Assembly (NCBI GenBank): GCA_016787705.1
Contig: JAEUTP010000018.1
Span: 1-64,000 of the forward strand
Direction of reading: 5' to 3'
From: Bacteroidia bacterium
GTDB lineage: Bacteria; Bacteroidota; Bacteroidia; B-17B0; Aurantibacillaceae
Length of the DNA: 64,000 bases
The position numbers were made by a program, and so were the translations under genes. Position 1 is the first letter of the stretch, and every line of letters starts with the position of its first letter. This document shows positions 36,944 through 46,286 of this stretch, in pieces. The notes under the pieces were generated by a model, which saw nothing but the letters and a program-made list of their open reading frames with translations, was not told the DNA's origin and did no database searches.

Positions 36944-39166
36944 TTAATTTCCGAAATCGGATAAGAATTTAATGCGCATAACGCGGATCTCTTCTTCGGT
37001 GTAATCATTCTCACCAAGTTCTTTTAAAGCTTCGGCAACGCTATCCGTTTTACTTTCTTTAAAGTATTCCATTGCTTCCTCTTGTTTTTCTTCATCAACA
37101 ATATCTTCAATGTAATAGTTAATATTTACTTTGGTACCTGATTCAACTATCGTTTCAATTTCGGTTAACAAAGCAGGAAGCGTTAAGTTTTTGCTCTTAG
37201 CCATATCTCTTAGACTGATCTTCCTGTCGATGTTTTGAATGATGTAAACTTTTAAACCCGATTTATTTACAACCGATTTAATAACCATATCAACAGGGCG
37301 CTCAATCTCATTATCATCTACATATTTTTTAATAAGATCTATAAACGGCTTGCCAAACTTAGCAGCCTTACCCGCACCAACACCACTTATCTTAGTCATT
37401 TCATCCATAGTGATAGGATATTGAATTGACATTTCTTCCAAAGAAGATTCCTGAAAAATAACGTAAGGCGGTAAATTTTTTGCCTTAGCTGTTTTCTTAA
37501 CTAGATCTTTTAATAAAGCGTACAGTGTTTCATCAGCTGCTCCGCCTCCGGCTTTTCCTCCAACTACCACATCATCATCACTATCCCTATCTGTATTATT
37601 ATAATCGTGATCGCGTGTTAATTTAATACTGTACGGTTTCTTTAAAAATGCAAGGCCTTTATCTGTTACGCGTAACAGGCCGTAGTTCTCTATATCTTTA
37701 GATAAATAGCCATTTACAATTGCCTGGCGCAAAATAGCCTGCCAGAATTTTTCATCTTTATCATGATCAACACCTTTACCCCAGCTCTCTAAATTATTAT
37801 GCTTATACGTTTTTGCTGTTGCAGTTAACGTGCCCATTAACACATTAATAACGTCTTTTAATTTATGACGTTCTTTGATCTCAAGCACGGCTTCAATAGC
37901 TAATTCAAGATCTTCTTTAGCTTCAAATTTTTGTTTTGGATGGCGGCAATTATCGCACATCTTACCACAACCCTCTTCAGCAAACTCTTCACCAAAATAA
38001 TGTAATATAAATTTACGGCGGCAACTACTTGTTTCTGCAAATGAAGCTGTTTCTGCCAGCATTTGTTTTCCAATCTCCTGTTCGGCAACAGGTTTATCTT
38101 TCATGAATTTTTCTAATTTAAGAATATCATCATGACTATAAAATGTAACACAATTTCCTTCTCCTCCATCACGACCTGCACGGCCTGTTTCCTGGTAATA
38201 ACCCTCTAAAGATTTTGGAATATCGTGGTGAATAACAAAACGTACATCAGGTTTATCAATACCCATTCCAAAAGCAATTGTTGCAACAATTACATTTAGT
38301 TCTTCCATTAAAAACTGATCCTGCGTTCTTGCACGTTCTTTTGCATCAAGGCCGGCGTGATAAGGTGCTGCTTTAATACCATTTACTTTTAACGCCTCTG
38401 CTATTTCTTCTACTTTTTTACGGCTTAAACAATAAATGATACCGCTTTTACCGCTGTTTTGTTTTACGTATTTAATGATCTCTTTATTTACGTTTTGCTT
38501 TGCGCGAACTTCGTAATATAAATTGGCACGGTTAAATGACGATTTAAATAAATTGGCACTCATCATGCCAAGATTTTTTTGAATATCCTGTTGTACTTTT
38601 GGCGTTGCAGTAGCTGTTAAAGCCATTACGGGCACATTTCCAACCGCATCTATTATAGGACGCAATCTTCTGTATTCAGGACGGAAATCATGACCCCATT
38701 CCGAAATACAATGCGCTTCATCAATAGCAAAAAAAGAAATTTTAAATTCTTTAAAAAAGGCAATGTTATCTTCTTTGGTTAAAGTTTCAGGCGCAACGTA
38801 CAATAATTTAGTTTTACCCGACAGAACATCTTTTTTTACCGTAGCAATTTCTGCTTTATTTAGTGATGAATTTAAAAAATGTGCAATACCGTTTTCATTA
38901 CTAAAACCACGAATAGCATCTACCTGGTTTTTCATTAATGCAATTAATGGCGAAACCACAATAGCAGTTCCTTCTGATATTATTGCCGGTAATTGGTAAC
39001 ATAAGCTTTTACCACCGCCGGTAGGCATTATTACAAATGTATCCTTACCTGCAAGCAGGTTCATGATGATCTTCTCCTGAGTCCCCTTAAATCCGTCAAA
39101 TCCAAAAAAGCTCTTTAACGTTTCAAGAACTTCTGTTGTTTCAACCTCGCCAACCATACTTTTCAT
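36944..39166 (-). CDS. recQ: ATP-dependent DNA helicase RecQ
   Basis: 740 residues. SF2 helicase motifs are present: [15 protein letters not shown] (Walker A), [20 protein letters not shown] (residues 149-168; DEAH and the RecQ aromatic-rich loop) and [13 protein letters not shown] (motif VI). The RQC zinc site ([22 protein letters not shown]) and winged-helix region, then an HRDC-like domain ([22 protein letters not shown]) follow. A ~120-residue C-terminal extension beyond HRDC makes it longer than E. coli RecQ. It unwinds DNA in recombinational repair. Confidence 0.93.
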   Translation of the reverse strand: MKSMVGEVETTEVLETLKSFFGFDGFKGTQEKIIMNLLAGKDTFVIMPTGGGKSLCYQLPAIISEGTAIVVSPLIALMKNQVDAIRGFSNENGIAHFLNSSLNKAEIATVKKDVLSGKTKLLYVAPETLTKEDNIAFFKEFKISFFAIDEAHCISEWGHDFRPEYRRLRPIIDAVGNVPVMALTATATPKVQQDIQKNLGMMSANLFKSSFNRANLYYEVRAKQNVNKEIIKYVKQNSGKSGIIYCLSRKKVEEIAEALKVNGIKAAPYHAGLDAKERARTQDQFLMEELNVIVATIAFGMGIDKPDVRFVIHHDIPKSLEGYYQETGRAGRDGGEGNCVTFYSHDDILKLEKFMKDKPVAEQEIGKQMLAETASFAETSSCRRKFILHYFGEEFAEEGCGKMCDNCRHPKQKFEAKEDLELAIEAVLEIKERHKLKDVINVLMGTLTATAKTYKHNNLESWGKGVDHDKDEKFWQAILRQAIVNGYLSKDIENYGLLRVTDKGLAFLKKPYSIKLTRDHDYNNTDRDSDDDVVVGGKAGGGAADETLYALLKDLVKKTAKAKNLPPYVIFQESSLEEMSIQYPITMDEMTKISGVGAGKAAKFGKPFIDLIKKYVDDNEIERPVDMVIKSVVNKSGLKVYIIQNIDRKISLRDMAKSKNLTLPALLTEIETIVESGTKVNINYYIEDIVDEEKQEEAMEYFKESKTDSVAEALKELGENDYTEEEIRVMRIKFLSDFGN

Positions 39167-39312
39167 TGATTAAATTGTGTCTTATACTGAGTAAATAATT
39201 TTATTTCTACTTTAAAGATATACAATTTATTTTCTATTAAACAAAACTTTTATCTATAAAAGGTTAAAATATAGATGACATTGGCAATTTTTTAGATATA
39301 ATTTTTAAGATT

Positions 39313-39651
39313 TTACAGATTTGGGTTCATTTTGGGATAAAACCTCAGCATAATAATTATAAAAATAAAAGAGACTGAACAATTAAAATAAAAACCAAAA
39401 CCTAACTGATCTGCAAGAATATAAAAAAGTGTTTTTGCAAAAACCGACACAATATATAATTGCACGCCCCATTGCTTAAAATACCAAAGGCCAACGCATG
39501 CAATAAAATTAGTAGCAACCAAAATGCCATATATTGCCGGCATTAATACACCCAGCTTTTTTATTTGAGGCGAAAAAACCTGTGGAAAAGTAAATACAAC
39601 CGATAAATAACCGATAATGCAGATAAAGGATATGATCTTGGGCCTTATCAT
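39313..39651 (-). CDS. Small integral membrane protein of unknown function
   Basis: 112 residues with four hydrophobic segments, nearly all membrane-embedded, with few charged residues. It follows the ABC permease gene by 2 bp on the same strand and is probably co-transcribed. I do not recognise a family. Confidence 0.6.
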   Translation of the reverse strand: MIRPKIISFICIIGYLSVVFTFPQVFSPQIKKLGVLMPAIYGILVATNFIACVGLWYFKQWGVQLYIVSVFAKTLFYILADQLGFGFYFNCSVSFIFIIIMLRFYPKMNPNL

Positions 39652-39653
39652 TT

Positions 39654-40895
39654 CTAATTACTTCTTATTGCTTCTACCGGATCTAATTGTGAGGCGCTAT
39701 AAGCGGGAATAAACCCACTGATGATCCCTATCAAAATAGAAATAGTAAATCCTAAAATAATATTTGTACTTGTTAAGCTAATATCCATTTCAATAGCATC
39801 TTTACCAATTATAGTGATGATGTATGTGACCAGCAATCCAAAAAAACCACCAATAGTACTTAACATTACACTTTCGCCCAAAAACTGAACAAGAATGAAA
39901 AAATTTTTTGCTCCTAAGCTTTTTTGAATGCCAATTAAATTGGTTCTTTCTTTAACCGAAACAAACATAATATTGGCAATACCAAACCCGCCAACTAAAA
40001 TAGAAAAACCGCCTATTATCCAACCTGCGGTACCAATAATATCAAACAAACCATCAAAGCCTTTGCTTATTAAACTTGTTTCGTTCAATGCAAAATTGGG
40101 TTCGCCCATTGGTTTTAATTTACGTATACCTCTTAAAATGCCTGTAAGCTCACTTATCATTTCGGCATTTGAAACATTTGGCTTTGCTTTTGCATAGATC
40201 ATAGGATCTGCATTTTCTGATTTTACATCTAAAAATGAACGCGCAAAATTAAATGGTGTAATAACCTGGTAATCGAAACTAATACCCAATAAACTTTCAC
40301 CTTCTTTTTTTATTACACCAATTACTACCGCTTTATTTCCTGCAATTTTTATTTCTTTTCCAATTGGATCTTCGTTTGGGAAAAGTCCTTCGGCAATGCT
40401 GGCACCAATTAGCGCCAGATGGTAACCTGCTTCTGTTTCATTTTGTGTAAAGTATCTACCGGCTGTGAGATCAAAATTCTTTATCTTATAAAAATCGTGC
40501 GAGATGCCGGCAACAATTGCATTTTGTATACTGTTTGAACGGTATTTGATGGTGCGCCTTCTACCCATACGATAAGCCAAAGCTTCGGTACTTTTGCATC
40601 TTTTTTGCAATTCATCTAATTCGTAATATTGTGGTACGGGCCGGTTAATATATTTCCACCAGGGATAATCAGGACCAAAATCCCAGGGCCATTTTTGAAT
40701 ATACACTACATTGTTACCAAGCGATTGAATGCTGCCTCGGATATTACTTTCCAATCCGTCGACAATTGTAAATACAAGAATAATAGCAAAGATACCAATG
40801 GTAATACCCAACAGACTTAAAAACGACCGCAGCTTGTTTGCCACCAGCGATTGCCAGGCAAACAATAAACTTTCTTTAAATAATACCCATAACAT
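39654..40895 (-). CDS. MacB-like ABC transporter permease (FtsX/MacB_PCD)
   Basis: 413 residues. An N-terminal membrane helix (LRSFLSLLGITIGIFAIILVF) is followed by a large periplasmic MacB-PCD domain (about 50-280) and three C-terminal helices with KERTNLIGIQKSLGAK, the FtsX coupling motif, and PVEAIRSN at the end. It works with an ATPase not encoded next to it; the cargo (lipoprotein, peptide or drug) is unknown. Confidence 0.87.
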   Translation of the reverse strand: MLWVLFKESLLFAWQSLVANKLRSFLSLLGITIGIFAIILVFTIVDGLESNIRGSIQSLGNNVVYIQKWPWDFGPDYPWWKYINRPVPQYYELDELQKRCKSTEALAYRMGRRRTIKYRSNSIQNAIVAGISHDFYKIKNFDLTAGRYFTQNETEAGYHLALIGASIAEGLFPNEDPIGKEIKIAGNKAVVIGVIKKEGESLLGISFDYQVITPFNFARSFLDVKSENADPMIYAKAKPNVSNAEMISELTGILRGIRKLKPMGEPNFALNETSLISKGFDGLFDIIGTAGWIIGGFSILVGGFGIANIMFVSVKERTNLIGIQKSLGAKNFFILVQFLGESVMLSTIGGFFGLLVTYIITIIGKDAIEMDISLTSTNIILGFTISILIGIISGFIPAYSASQLDPVEAIRSN

Positions 40896-40956
40896 TGTAG
40901 TTTAAAGGTACGATTTTATACAGTTATTGATTAATTTTTAGGATGAAAGGTTATTT

Positions 40957-40990
40957 GGATACAGGACACAGGACTTATGACAAAAGACCG
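40957..40990. repeat. Short sequence related to the lpdA-purE inverted repeat
   Basis: The 34-bp stretch contains AGGACACAGGACTTATGACAA and resembles one arm of the inverted repeat at 12142-12203 (words AGGACA, GACAAA, AGACC). It could be a half copy of the same family. The likeness is by eye and modest. Confidence 0.35.
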
Positions 40991-40991
40991 T

Positions 40992-41234
40992 TTATTTTTT
41001 GCTAATGTTCTTCTCTTCTTCTTTGTGTTTAAGATACGCTTCGTGTTTTTTACGTTGGCGTTTACGCATTAAATAAATAATGGATGCTAAAATAAAAAAA
41101 CCAAAAAAGAATAATGCGCTGTCGTTATCTTTCATTATCAAAAAATAAATAACTAAAATAATGCCAAGCACAACTCCAACCAGCCAAAGCCGTTCTAAAA
41201 AAATAAATGTTTTGTTTTGAAAATCAGAGTTCAT
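40992..41234 (-). CDS. Small membrane protein of unknown function
   Basis: 80 residues with two hydrophobic helices (about residues 14-31 and 39-56) and a basic, charged C-terminal tail. It overlaps the lptC gene by 11 bp, so it is translationally coupled and may assist the same envelope process. No family recognised. Confidence 0.6.
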   Translation of the reverse strand: MNSDFQNKTFIFLERLWLVGVVLGIILVIYFLIMKDNDSALFFFGFFILASIIYLMRKRQRKKHEAYLKHKEEEKNISKK

Positions 41235-41781
41235 TGTTCTTTAATTTTATTGTTCCGGTTACTTCGTTAATTGAATATTTTGTAAAATCCTGATTGCTCT
41301 TTAAACCCTTACCCATTATTATCTGATCAGCAGTAGTTATTTTTACAAAGGCATCGGTATAAATTGTTTTATTAAATTCATCCCAGGTTAATTTTTCAGT
41401 TTCTAATTTTTCGCCATTCTTATTTACAACTTCTACTTTGTAACGCGCTTCCATTTTTTTTGACTGATCGTAACGGATACCATAATCTGCTTTTAAAGTG
41501 CTGGATATTTTTTCCTCAGTATCAAAAAAAGTAACAAAAACACCTTTAGGTAAAATAGTAAAAGGCTCGCTTACATTTTTTGTAAAAATAAGCATTCTGT
41601 TGGCCTTTAAAACTATTTTAAGTTGTGCGCTATCGGTAAAAAGTAAAGTAACGCTATCGCCTACCTGCGAAGGGCTTTTTTTGTTGTTTGGCAATGCCAT
41701 TACATCTTTTAGATCGTTTGTGCAGGAACCAAAAAAATAAATAATGGCTGCAATAAAAACTATCAGCTTAAGTTTTAACAC
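41224..41781 (-). CDS. lptC: LptC-like LPS export lipoprotein
   Basis: 185 residues. A lipoprotein signal ends in FFGSC, followed by an LptC beta-jellyroll with LKANRMLIFTK, DYGIRYDQSKKMEARYKVEVVNKNGEKLETEKLTWDE and the repeated FVKITTADQIIMGKGLKSNQDFTKYSI motif, which is the LptC/LptA pattern. LptC receives LPS from LptFGB at the inner membrane and passes it to LptA. It lies 3 bp after the outer-membrane barrel gene, in the coaX group commonly seen in Bacteroidota. Confidence 0.85.
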   Translation of the reverse strand: MLKLKLIVFIAAIIYFFGSCTNDLKDVMALPNNKKSPSQVGDSVTLLFTDSAQLKIVLKANRMLIFTKNVSEPFTILPKGVFVTFFDTEEKISSTLKADYGIRYDQSKKMEARYKVEVVNKNGEKLETEKLTWDEFNKTIYTDAFVKITTADQIIMGKGLKSNQDFTKYSINEVTGTIKLKNNEL

Positions 41782-41784
41782 GCG

Positions 41785-43248
41785 TTAATCATGTCTGAAT
41801 TTTTGAAACCACCTGTCGGAGAAATTAAAACCAAAATTTACTTTCCAGTAATTTTCTTTTATAAGATTATTATTGGTAGTACCCATTTGGCCGTACTGCA
41901 CACTTACATTTACCATAGATGATAAACGGCCAATGCCAACAGGAATGCCAAGTCCGGCGGTAATACCGTATGATGATATAATAGTATTTTTAATATTGAT
42001 GTAACCGGTATTATAATTAAGTCCAAAACGGTAATTTAATTTCCTGAAAAAGGCACCGCTACCAGATGCGTATTTTTCGGGTACATAATTTACGCCCAAA
42101 GCAACACGGTAATTATCTTTAAGATCACTAACATTATCTAAATATTTAAATTGCGACCAGTTGGTAATTGCAAAATCGGCCACAACATTTATTCTTTCGC
42201 CCTTTTTAAAACCAATGCCAAAGCCCTGTTCAAGCGGTAATGTAATAGTGCCTTTTTGATCGGCAATATACAAAACGGTATCTCGTATAACTTCAGAACC
42301 GCCACTGTTTAAAATATAGTTAAGTACTTTGGCATCGTAATTTACTTTAAGCGCATTGTTTAAAGCCATATAATAACCAAATGTTATTTTTACTTTTTCT
42401 GCCATTGGTCTTTTACGTAAACCATCTTTTTGCTTAATACTATCAATGGTAATAGCGGTTTGTATACCAAAGTTTCCGGTAAAATCGCCAAGGGTAAGAG
42501 AACGTTCACGGTAGGTGTTATTAAAAAATACAGAGTTCGGGTAAACTACTCTTGCTTTTTGCTCCATGCTTCCAAAAATATAATTGGCATTAAAACCAAT
42601 AGAAAGATCGCTTAATAACTTATTACCCAACTCCTTTACCTTGTAGGCACCTTGTCCTAATGTTTTTAATGAATCGGCAACGTATAAATTATGTGTTCTG
42701 AAATTGATAAGCGCCTTTTTAAAAGGCATGATGCCATAACCTGCAAACACTTTGTTTAACCCTCCGCTACCGCTATATAAATAACTAACAGAACCAATGC
42801 CCTCTTCAGTCACAGTGTTTTTAAGGTCATATCCCACACTGCTGTATGGCATAATGCCAAAGCAAGCCCCGCCGTTCGTTCTAATTGGAAAACCAAGTGC
42901 CCCGTAAGTAAAATTGGTTGCCCATTTATTTAAGCTTGAATTATTCCCTTTAAAAGTTGAATTGATGAAGGTTCCGCCAACTTCCAGTGTACTGTATTTA
43001 ATGTAGGGGTAAGCGGCAGGATTACCGGCATTAATGAACATGGCCTCGGCCATACCGTTTCGTAAAGCTCCCGAATCGGGCTTTAAAGCTACATAAGCGC
43101 CCCCCATGGCTGCGGTATGCGCAAATACAGTGCTATTCATATCTCCCAAGCCGTAGCGTGAGTAAGGACTGAATGTATTATTTTGAGCCTTATAAAAAGA
43201 AGTCGTTAAGACAAAAAGAAAAAGAATGAAAGCTAATCTATTTTTCAA
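41785..43248 (-). CDS. Outer membrane beta-barrel protein
   Basis: 487 residues with a signal peptide (1-21) and a beta-barrel pattern of alternating residues. The N-terminal SPYSRYGLGD and repeated Gly-aromatic turns resemble FadL/PorV-type barrels of Bacteroidota, and this protein type is commonly found between coaX and lptC. The C-terminus ends in aromatic/charged residues (FNFSDRWFQKFRHD). Transported substrate unknown. Confidence 0.75.
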   Translation of the reverse strand: MKNRLAFILFLFVLTTSFYKAQNNTFSPYSRYGLGDMNSTVFAHTAAMGGAYVALKPDSGALRNGMAEAMFINAGNPAAYPYIKYSTLEVGGTFINSTFKGNNSSLNKWATNFTYGALGFPIRTNGGACFGIMPYSSVGYDLKNTVTEEGIGSVSYLYSGSGGLNKVFAGYGIMPFKKALINFRTHNLYVADSLKTLGQGAYKVKELGNKLLSDLSIGFNANYIFGSMEQKARVVYPNSVFFNNTYRERSLTLGDFTGNFGIQTAITIDSIKQKDGLRKRPMAEKVKITFGYYMALNNALKVNYDAKVLNYILNSGGSEVIRDTVLYIADQKGTITLPLEQGFGIGFKKGERINVVADFAITNWSQFKYLDNVSDLKDNYRVALGVNYVPEKYASGSGAFFRKLNYRFGLNYNTGYINIKNTIISSYGITAGLGIPVGIGRLSSMVNVSVQYGQMGTTNNNLIKENYWKVNFGFNFSDRWFQKFRHD

Positions 43249-43963
43249 GGTTATAATTTAAAATGGTATTTAAACCGTAAAGCAATAAGTTTTGGTTGGC
43301 AAATAAACGATTTTTAAGTTGTTTGCCCAAATAATCAGAGTCTCCGCCCGTTAATACTACCTGTAAATTAGCATAATTTAAGAGGTATTTATCTATCATA
43401 CCGTCGACTTCGGCAACCGCGCCTGTTAATGCCCCGCTTAGCATCGAATCTTTTGTATTTGTACCTATTAATTCCTCAAAATTCTTATCCACTTCTACTA
43501 TTGGCAGGGCGTGGGTAAACTCTTTCATAGCTTTTAAGCGCATGGGCATGCCGGGCGATATGGCCCCACCAAGGTATTCGTTTTTGGCATTTACAAAGTT
43601 GTATTTTATACAGGTACCTGCATCTATGGTCAGTACATTTTGATTGGGATAAAAACTATATGCCCCAACCGAGCCTGCAATTCTATCAGAACCCAGTGTT
43701 AATGCACTTTTATAAAGGTTTTTAAGTGGAATTGGCGTGGTGGCTTCAAATAAAATTACGTTTCTGCCTTTTCTTATGGCTTTTATAAATTCGGTATGCA
43801 TGCCTGTAACTGAGCCAATCAAACAATTTTGAAACGCAGGAATCTCTTTTACAGCTTCTATGAGGCCCTGAACCGAATTAAATACGTAAGAGTGCTGTAA
43901 CCCAGCAGCATCAAACATACCGGCTTTGATACGGGTATTTCCAAAATCTACAACAAAATTCAT
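43238..43963 (-). CDS. coaX: Type III pantothenate kinase
   Basis: 241 residues, normal for CoaX, which phosphorylates pantothenate in coenzyme A synthesis. Motifs are VVDFGNTRIKAGMF (phosphate loop), LGSDRIAG, TIDAGTCIKY (catalytic Asp) and GGAISPGMPMR. CoaX is the usual pantothenate kinase of this phylum. It overlaps the barrel gene by 11 bp. Confidence 0.94.
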   Translation of the reverse strand: MNFVVDFGNTRIKAGMFDAAGLQHSYVFNSVQGLIEAVKEIPAFQNCLIGSVTGMHTEFIKAIRKGRNVILFEATTPIPLKNLYKSALTLGSDRIAGSVGAYSFYPNQNVLTIDAGTCIKYNFVNAKNEYLGGAISPGMPMRLKAMKEFTHALPIVEVDKNFEELIGTNTKDSMLSGALTGAVAEVDGMIDKYLLNYANLQVVLTGGDSDYLGKQLKNRLFANQNLLLYGLNTILNYNLEK

Positions 43964-44024
43964 TATGGTAAAGATAGATTTAAAATATAAAGTGAGATTT
44001 TAATTAAGATTTTTTTAGAAAAAT

Positions 44025-44054
44025 TTTGCAGGCTAAATAAAATATGTATTTTTG
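44025..44054 (+). promoter_or_regulatory. Promoter of tRNA-Phe
   Basis: TTTG (44025-44028), 18-nt spacer and TATTTTTG (44047-44054), matching the Bacteroidota TTTG-N19-TANNTTTG consensus. It lies 22 bp before the mature 5' end of the tRNA. Confidence 0.75.
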
Positions 44055-44076
44055 CACCCTCGAATAAAGAGTGAGC

Positions 44077-44152
44077 GGTGCCTTAGCTCAGTCGGTAGAG
44101 CAAAGGACTGAAAATCCTTGTGTCCCTGGTTCGATTCCTGGAGGCACCACCA
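44077..44152 (+). tRNA. tRNA-Phe (GAA)
   Basis: 76 nt with encoded CCA. It folds as a cloverleaf: acceptor GGTGCCT/AGGCACC, D arm GCTC/GAGC, anticodon loop CTGAAAA with anticodon GAA at 44110-44112, and T arm CCTGG/CCTGG with TTCGATT. The 3' end adjoins the serine recombinase gene, whose frame runs antisense through it, so the tRNA is the probable attachment site of the element to its right. Confidence 0.95.
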
Positions 44153-45713
44153 AGTGGGGGATTTCAAACAATACGTTTGAATCCCCCATTTTTATTTCCG
44201 CCATATCCCGCACCAATTGGGCGATGTACGTGAACACTGAATTTACTTTGGTGGTTCGACACTGGTTAATTTTTTTGCTGTAGCGGATTCCTTCAGGAAA
44301 GAGTAAAAATTGAAGCAATTGTTTGTCCTTATAAGCCATTAAACCCCACGCTTTCGGGAGGTTAGCGGCAAAGTCCATTATAATATTTACGCAATTTTCA
44401 AGGTTCGACACCCTCTTTTGGGTTTTTACAAGGCTCTTCTCTAAATCCAGCCTTTCCTGCTTTAATTTCTCGGTAAACTTATTGAAAATTTCGAGGGTTA
44501 ATTCCTCATTTATTAGCCTTTCCTCTAACCTTTCGAGTTTCTTTTCAATCTCCACAATTTGGCGTTTTAAGCCCTCCTTTGACTGATCCTTTTCTTTATG
44601 CTCCTTATTATAGTTTGCCATGATTTGTTTCGCCACAAAGCCCCTAATTGTGTCATTTCCGACCAAGCTAAAGGAAGCTAATACCTTCTCGAAAAAGGTG
44701 TGGATTTCCCTTGCACTTTTGTTATTACCGCACCCCTTGGTGTTGCACTTGTAATAAGGGAGGTTTTTGGCTTTTACCACATACCCCCTCATAAAGGAGC
44801 CGCAATGATCGCACCGTAAGAATCGCTTTAATGGAATATGCTCCGATTCTTCGTGGCATGAATAGCCGTGTTTATTCTCGCTTAAAATTTCATTCACTTT
44901 CAGGAACACTTCTTTTGAAACCATTTTCTCCTGATTACCTTCTACCAATTGTCCTTTCAAAGCTGAATGCGCCATAAGCCCACAATAAAAAGGGTTTCTG
45001 AAATATCCCGATAATCGCTTCTCGTCAAGTTTCAATCCGAGGGCTTCCAATCGTTCAGAAATTTCTGTATGCGTTATTCGTTCATTTGCTTTCCAATGAA
45101 ATGCCCTTTGTAAAAGTTTGCCTTTTTCATTCAGTACAATTTTACGTTTACCGTTCTCTTTAATTTCATCGTATCCGTAAGGTGCTTTATGACACCACTC
45201 TCCCTTCATTAAAGCTTCACGAACTCCTGCCATGCATTTTTCTCTTCGCAATTGATTATCATACTGCGAAAAAATAATCTGAATGTTTTGTTGAAAGTCT
45301 CCACTCGATGTTGAAGCGTCTCCGGGTTGCGTTACCGCAACAAGATAAATTCCTTGTTCTCGAAGTTGATCCTTAATGTAAATTGCGTTCGCACCTGATC
45401 GAGAAAATCGGTCAACGCTGTAAACAATAATGTAGGAGATTTTCTCTCTACTCTTTTTTACAAATGAAAGCATCCGGTTAAACTCTTTACGTTCATCCGT
45501 TTTTGCACTTTCATAAGTTCCACCAAAAACACCCATCACAGAATATTGATGCTTCTTAGCGTATTCTTCACACGCCTTTCGTTGCGTCTCCAAACTGTAA
45601 CCCAGTTCTTGTTCTTTACTTGATACCCTTGTGTAAATAACACAATTGTTCGTTCGCTTAAGGTGCTGCGATTTCCCTTTTGCAAACTGATCGAATAAAA
45701 CTAATCCTTTCAT
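44088..45713 (-). CDS. Large serine recombinase (integrase), C-terminal end reading into tRNA-Phe
   Basis: 541 residues. The N-terminal resolvase domain has the catalytic Ser in YTRVSSKEQ (S31), followed by YSVDRFSRSG and the recombinase domain with RNPFYCGLM. A zinc-ribbon with CDHCGSFMRG and YKCNTKGCG, then a coiled coil (LKRQIVEIEKKLERLEERL) complete the large serine integrase type. The last about 21 residues (PPGIEPGTQGFSVLCSTD) are the antisense translation of tRNA-Phe and 44155-44188 is its terminator, so the natural protein end before insertion was probably different. It overlaps the upstream small gene by 4 bp. Confidence 0.88.
   Translation of the reverse strand: MKGLVLFDQFAKGKSQHLKRTNNCVIYTRVSSKEQELGYSLETQRKACEEYAKKHQYSVMGVFGGTYESAKTDERKEFNRMLSFVKKSREKISYIIVYSVDRFSRSGANAIYIKDQLREQGIYLVAVTQPGDASTSSGDFQQNIQIIFSQYDNQLRREKCMAGVREALMKGEWCHKAPYGYDEIKENGKRKIVLNEKGKLLQRAFHWKANERITHTEISERLEALGLKLDEKRLSGYFRNPFYCGLMAHSALKGQLVEGNQEKMVSKEVFLKVNEILSENKHGYSCHEESEHIPLKRFLRCDHCGSFMRGYVVKAKNLPYYKCNTKGCGNNKSAREIHTFFEKVLASFSLVGNDTIRGFVAKQIMANYNKEHKEKDQSKEGLKRQIVEIEKKLERLEERLINEELTLEIFNKFTEKLKQERLDLEKSLVKTQKRVSNLENCVNIIMDFAANLPKAWGLMAYKDKQLLQFLLFPEGIRYSKKINQCRTTKVNSVFTYIAQLVRDMAEIKMGDSNVLFEIPHLVVPPGIEPGTQGFSVLCSTD
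44155..44193 (+). terminator. Terminator after tRNA-Phe
   Basis: Stem TGGGGGATTTCAAAC (44155-44169) and GTTTGAATCCCCCA (44175-44188) with one bulged T and a 5-nt loop, then a T run. It starts 3 nt after the tRNA and lies inside the 3' end of the recombinase frame. Confidence 0.75.
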
Positions 45714-45952
45714 GCTGCATTTCTTATTGGTTTATAATTGTTATTTGTTTCATTGTCTTCAATCACAATTTCAGGTTCGTATTGCTTTTTATAGAGGGAA
45801 TAAAAAACCGTACTTACTGTTCTAACAAAATCAACAACTTCCTTCGCTTGTTCTTCGCTGAGGTTTTTAAATTCCTCTATAGCTAAAACTTCTTCTACCG
45901 TTATATCATGCTCTCTCGCCTCGTCACTGTAGGCATTTCCAACCTTCTCCAT
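45710..45952 (-). CDS. Small protein of unknown function paired with the recombinase
   Basis: 80 residues from the ATG at 45952; a longer frame to 46051 needs a GTG start and is less likely. Acidic and helical (ITVEEVLAIEEFKNLSEEQAKEVVDFVRT). It overlaps the recombinase start by 4 bp, so it may be an accessory (for example a directionality factor), but no family is recognised. Confidence 0.55.
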   Translation of the reverse strand: MEKVGNAYSDEAREHDITVEEVLAIEEFKNLSEEQAKEVVDFVRTVSTVFYSLYKKQYEPEIVIEDNETNNNYKPIRNAA

Positions 45953-46242
45953 TTTTGTTATTATTGAAAAATTACGTACACTTTTGGGAACGTGGTAGCG
46001 ATTCCAACTATCTTTTTTTGAGGGGAAAAAATCAAGGGAATAAACTTGCACGTCTAAAAACTAAATGCCATACTCAATGGCAAATACCACTAAGAATCGT
46101 CTATTTTCGGGGGATATGGGGTTAAACAACACACAGGGCAAAACTATGCCCGTGTATAAGGATGGTTTCTTGGTTTGGAAAATATTTTGAATTTCTTGAA
46201 AAAGATTTTTAATCCTTTTTAATCTTTTGAATTCAAATAAAA
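45953..46242. other. Non-coding gap at the left end of the element
   Basis: About 290 bp with no convincing gene. It includes an alternative GTG extension of the upstream gene, an AT-rich region, and a 10-bp tandem repeat (TTTTTAATCC / TTTTTAATCT) at about 46206-46225. The promoter of the recombinase pair is expected here but no clear -7 box was found. Confidence 0.5.
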
Positions 46243-46266
46243 AAGCCCACGAAGTTACGTGGGCTT
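46243..46266 (-). terminator. Rho-independent terminator of the metalloid operon
   Basis: Stem AAGCCCACG (46243-46251) / CGTGGGCTT (46258-46266) with a 6-nt loop and A/T flanks, 20 bp after the aquaporin stop codon on the minus strand. Confidence 0.85.
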
Positions 46267-46286
46267 AAAAATATGGTTTGCGCTGA

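Noticed and set aside
44071-44283. A 70-residue plus-strand frame starting MSGALAQSVEQRTENPC
   Set aside because: It is the translation of tRNA-Phe itself plus its terminator, a well-known false gene type.
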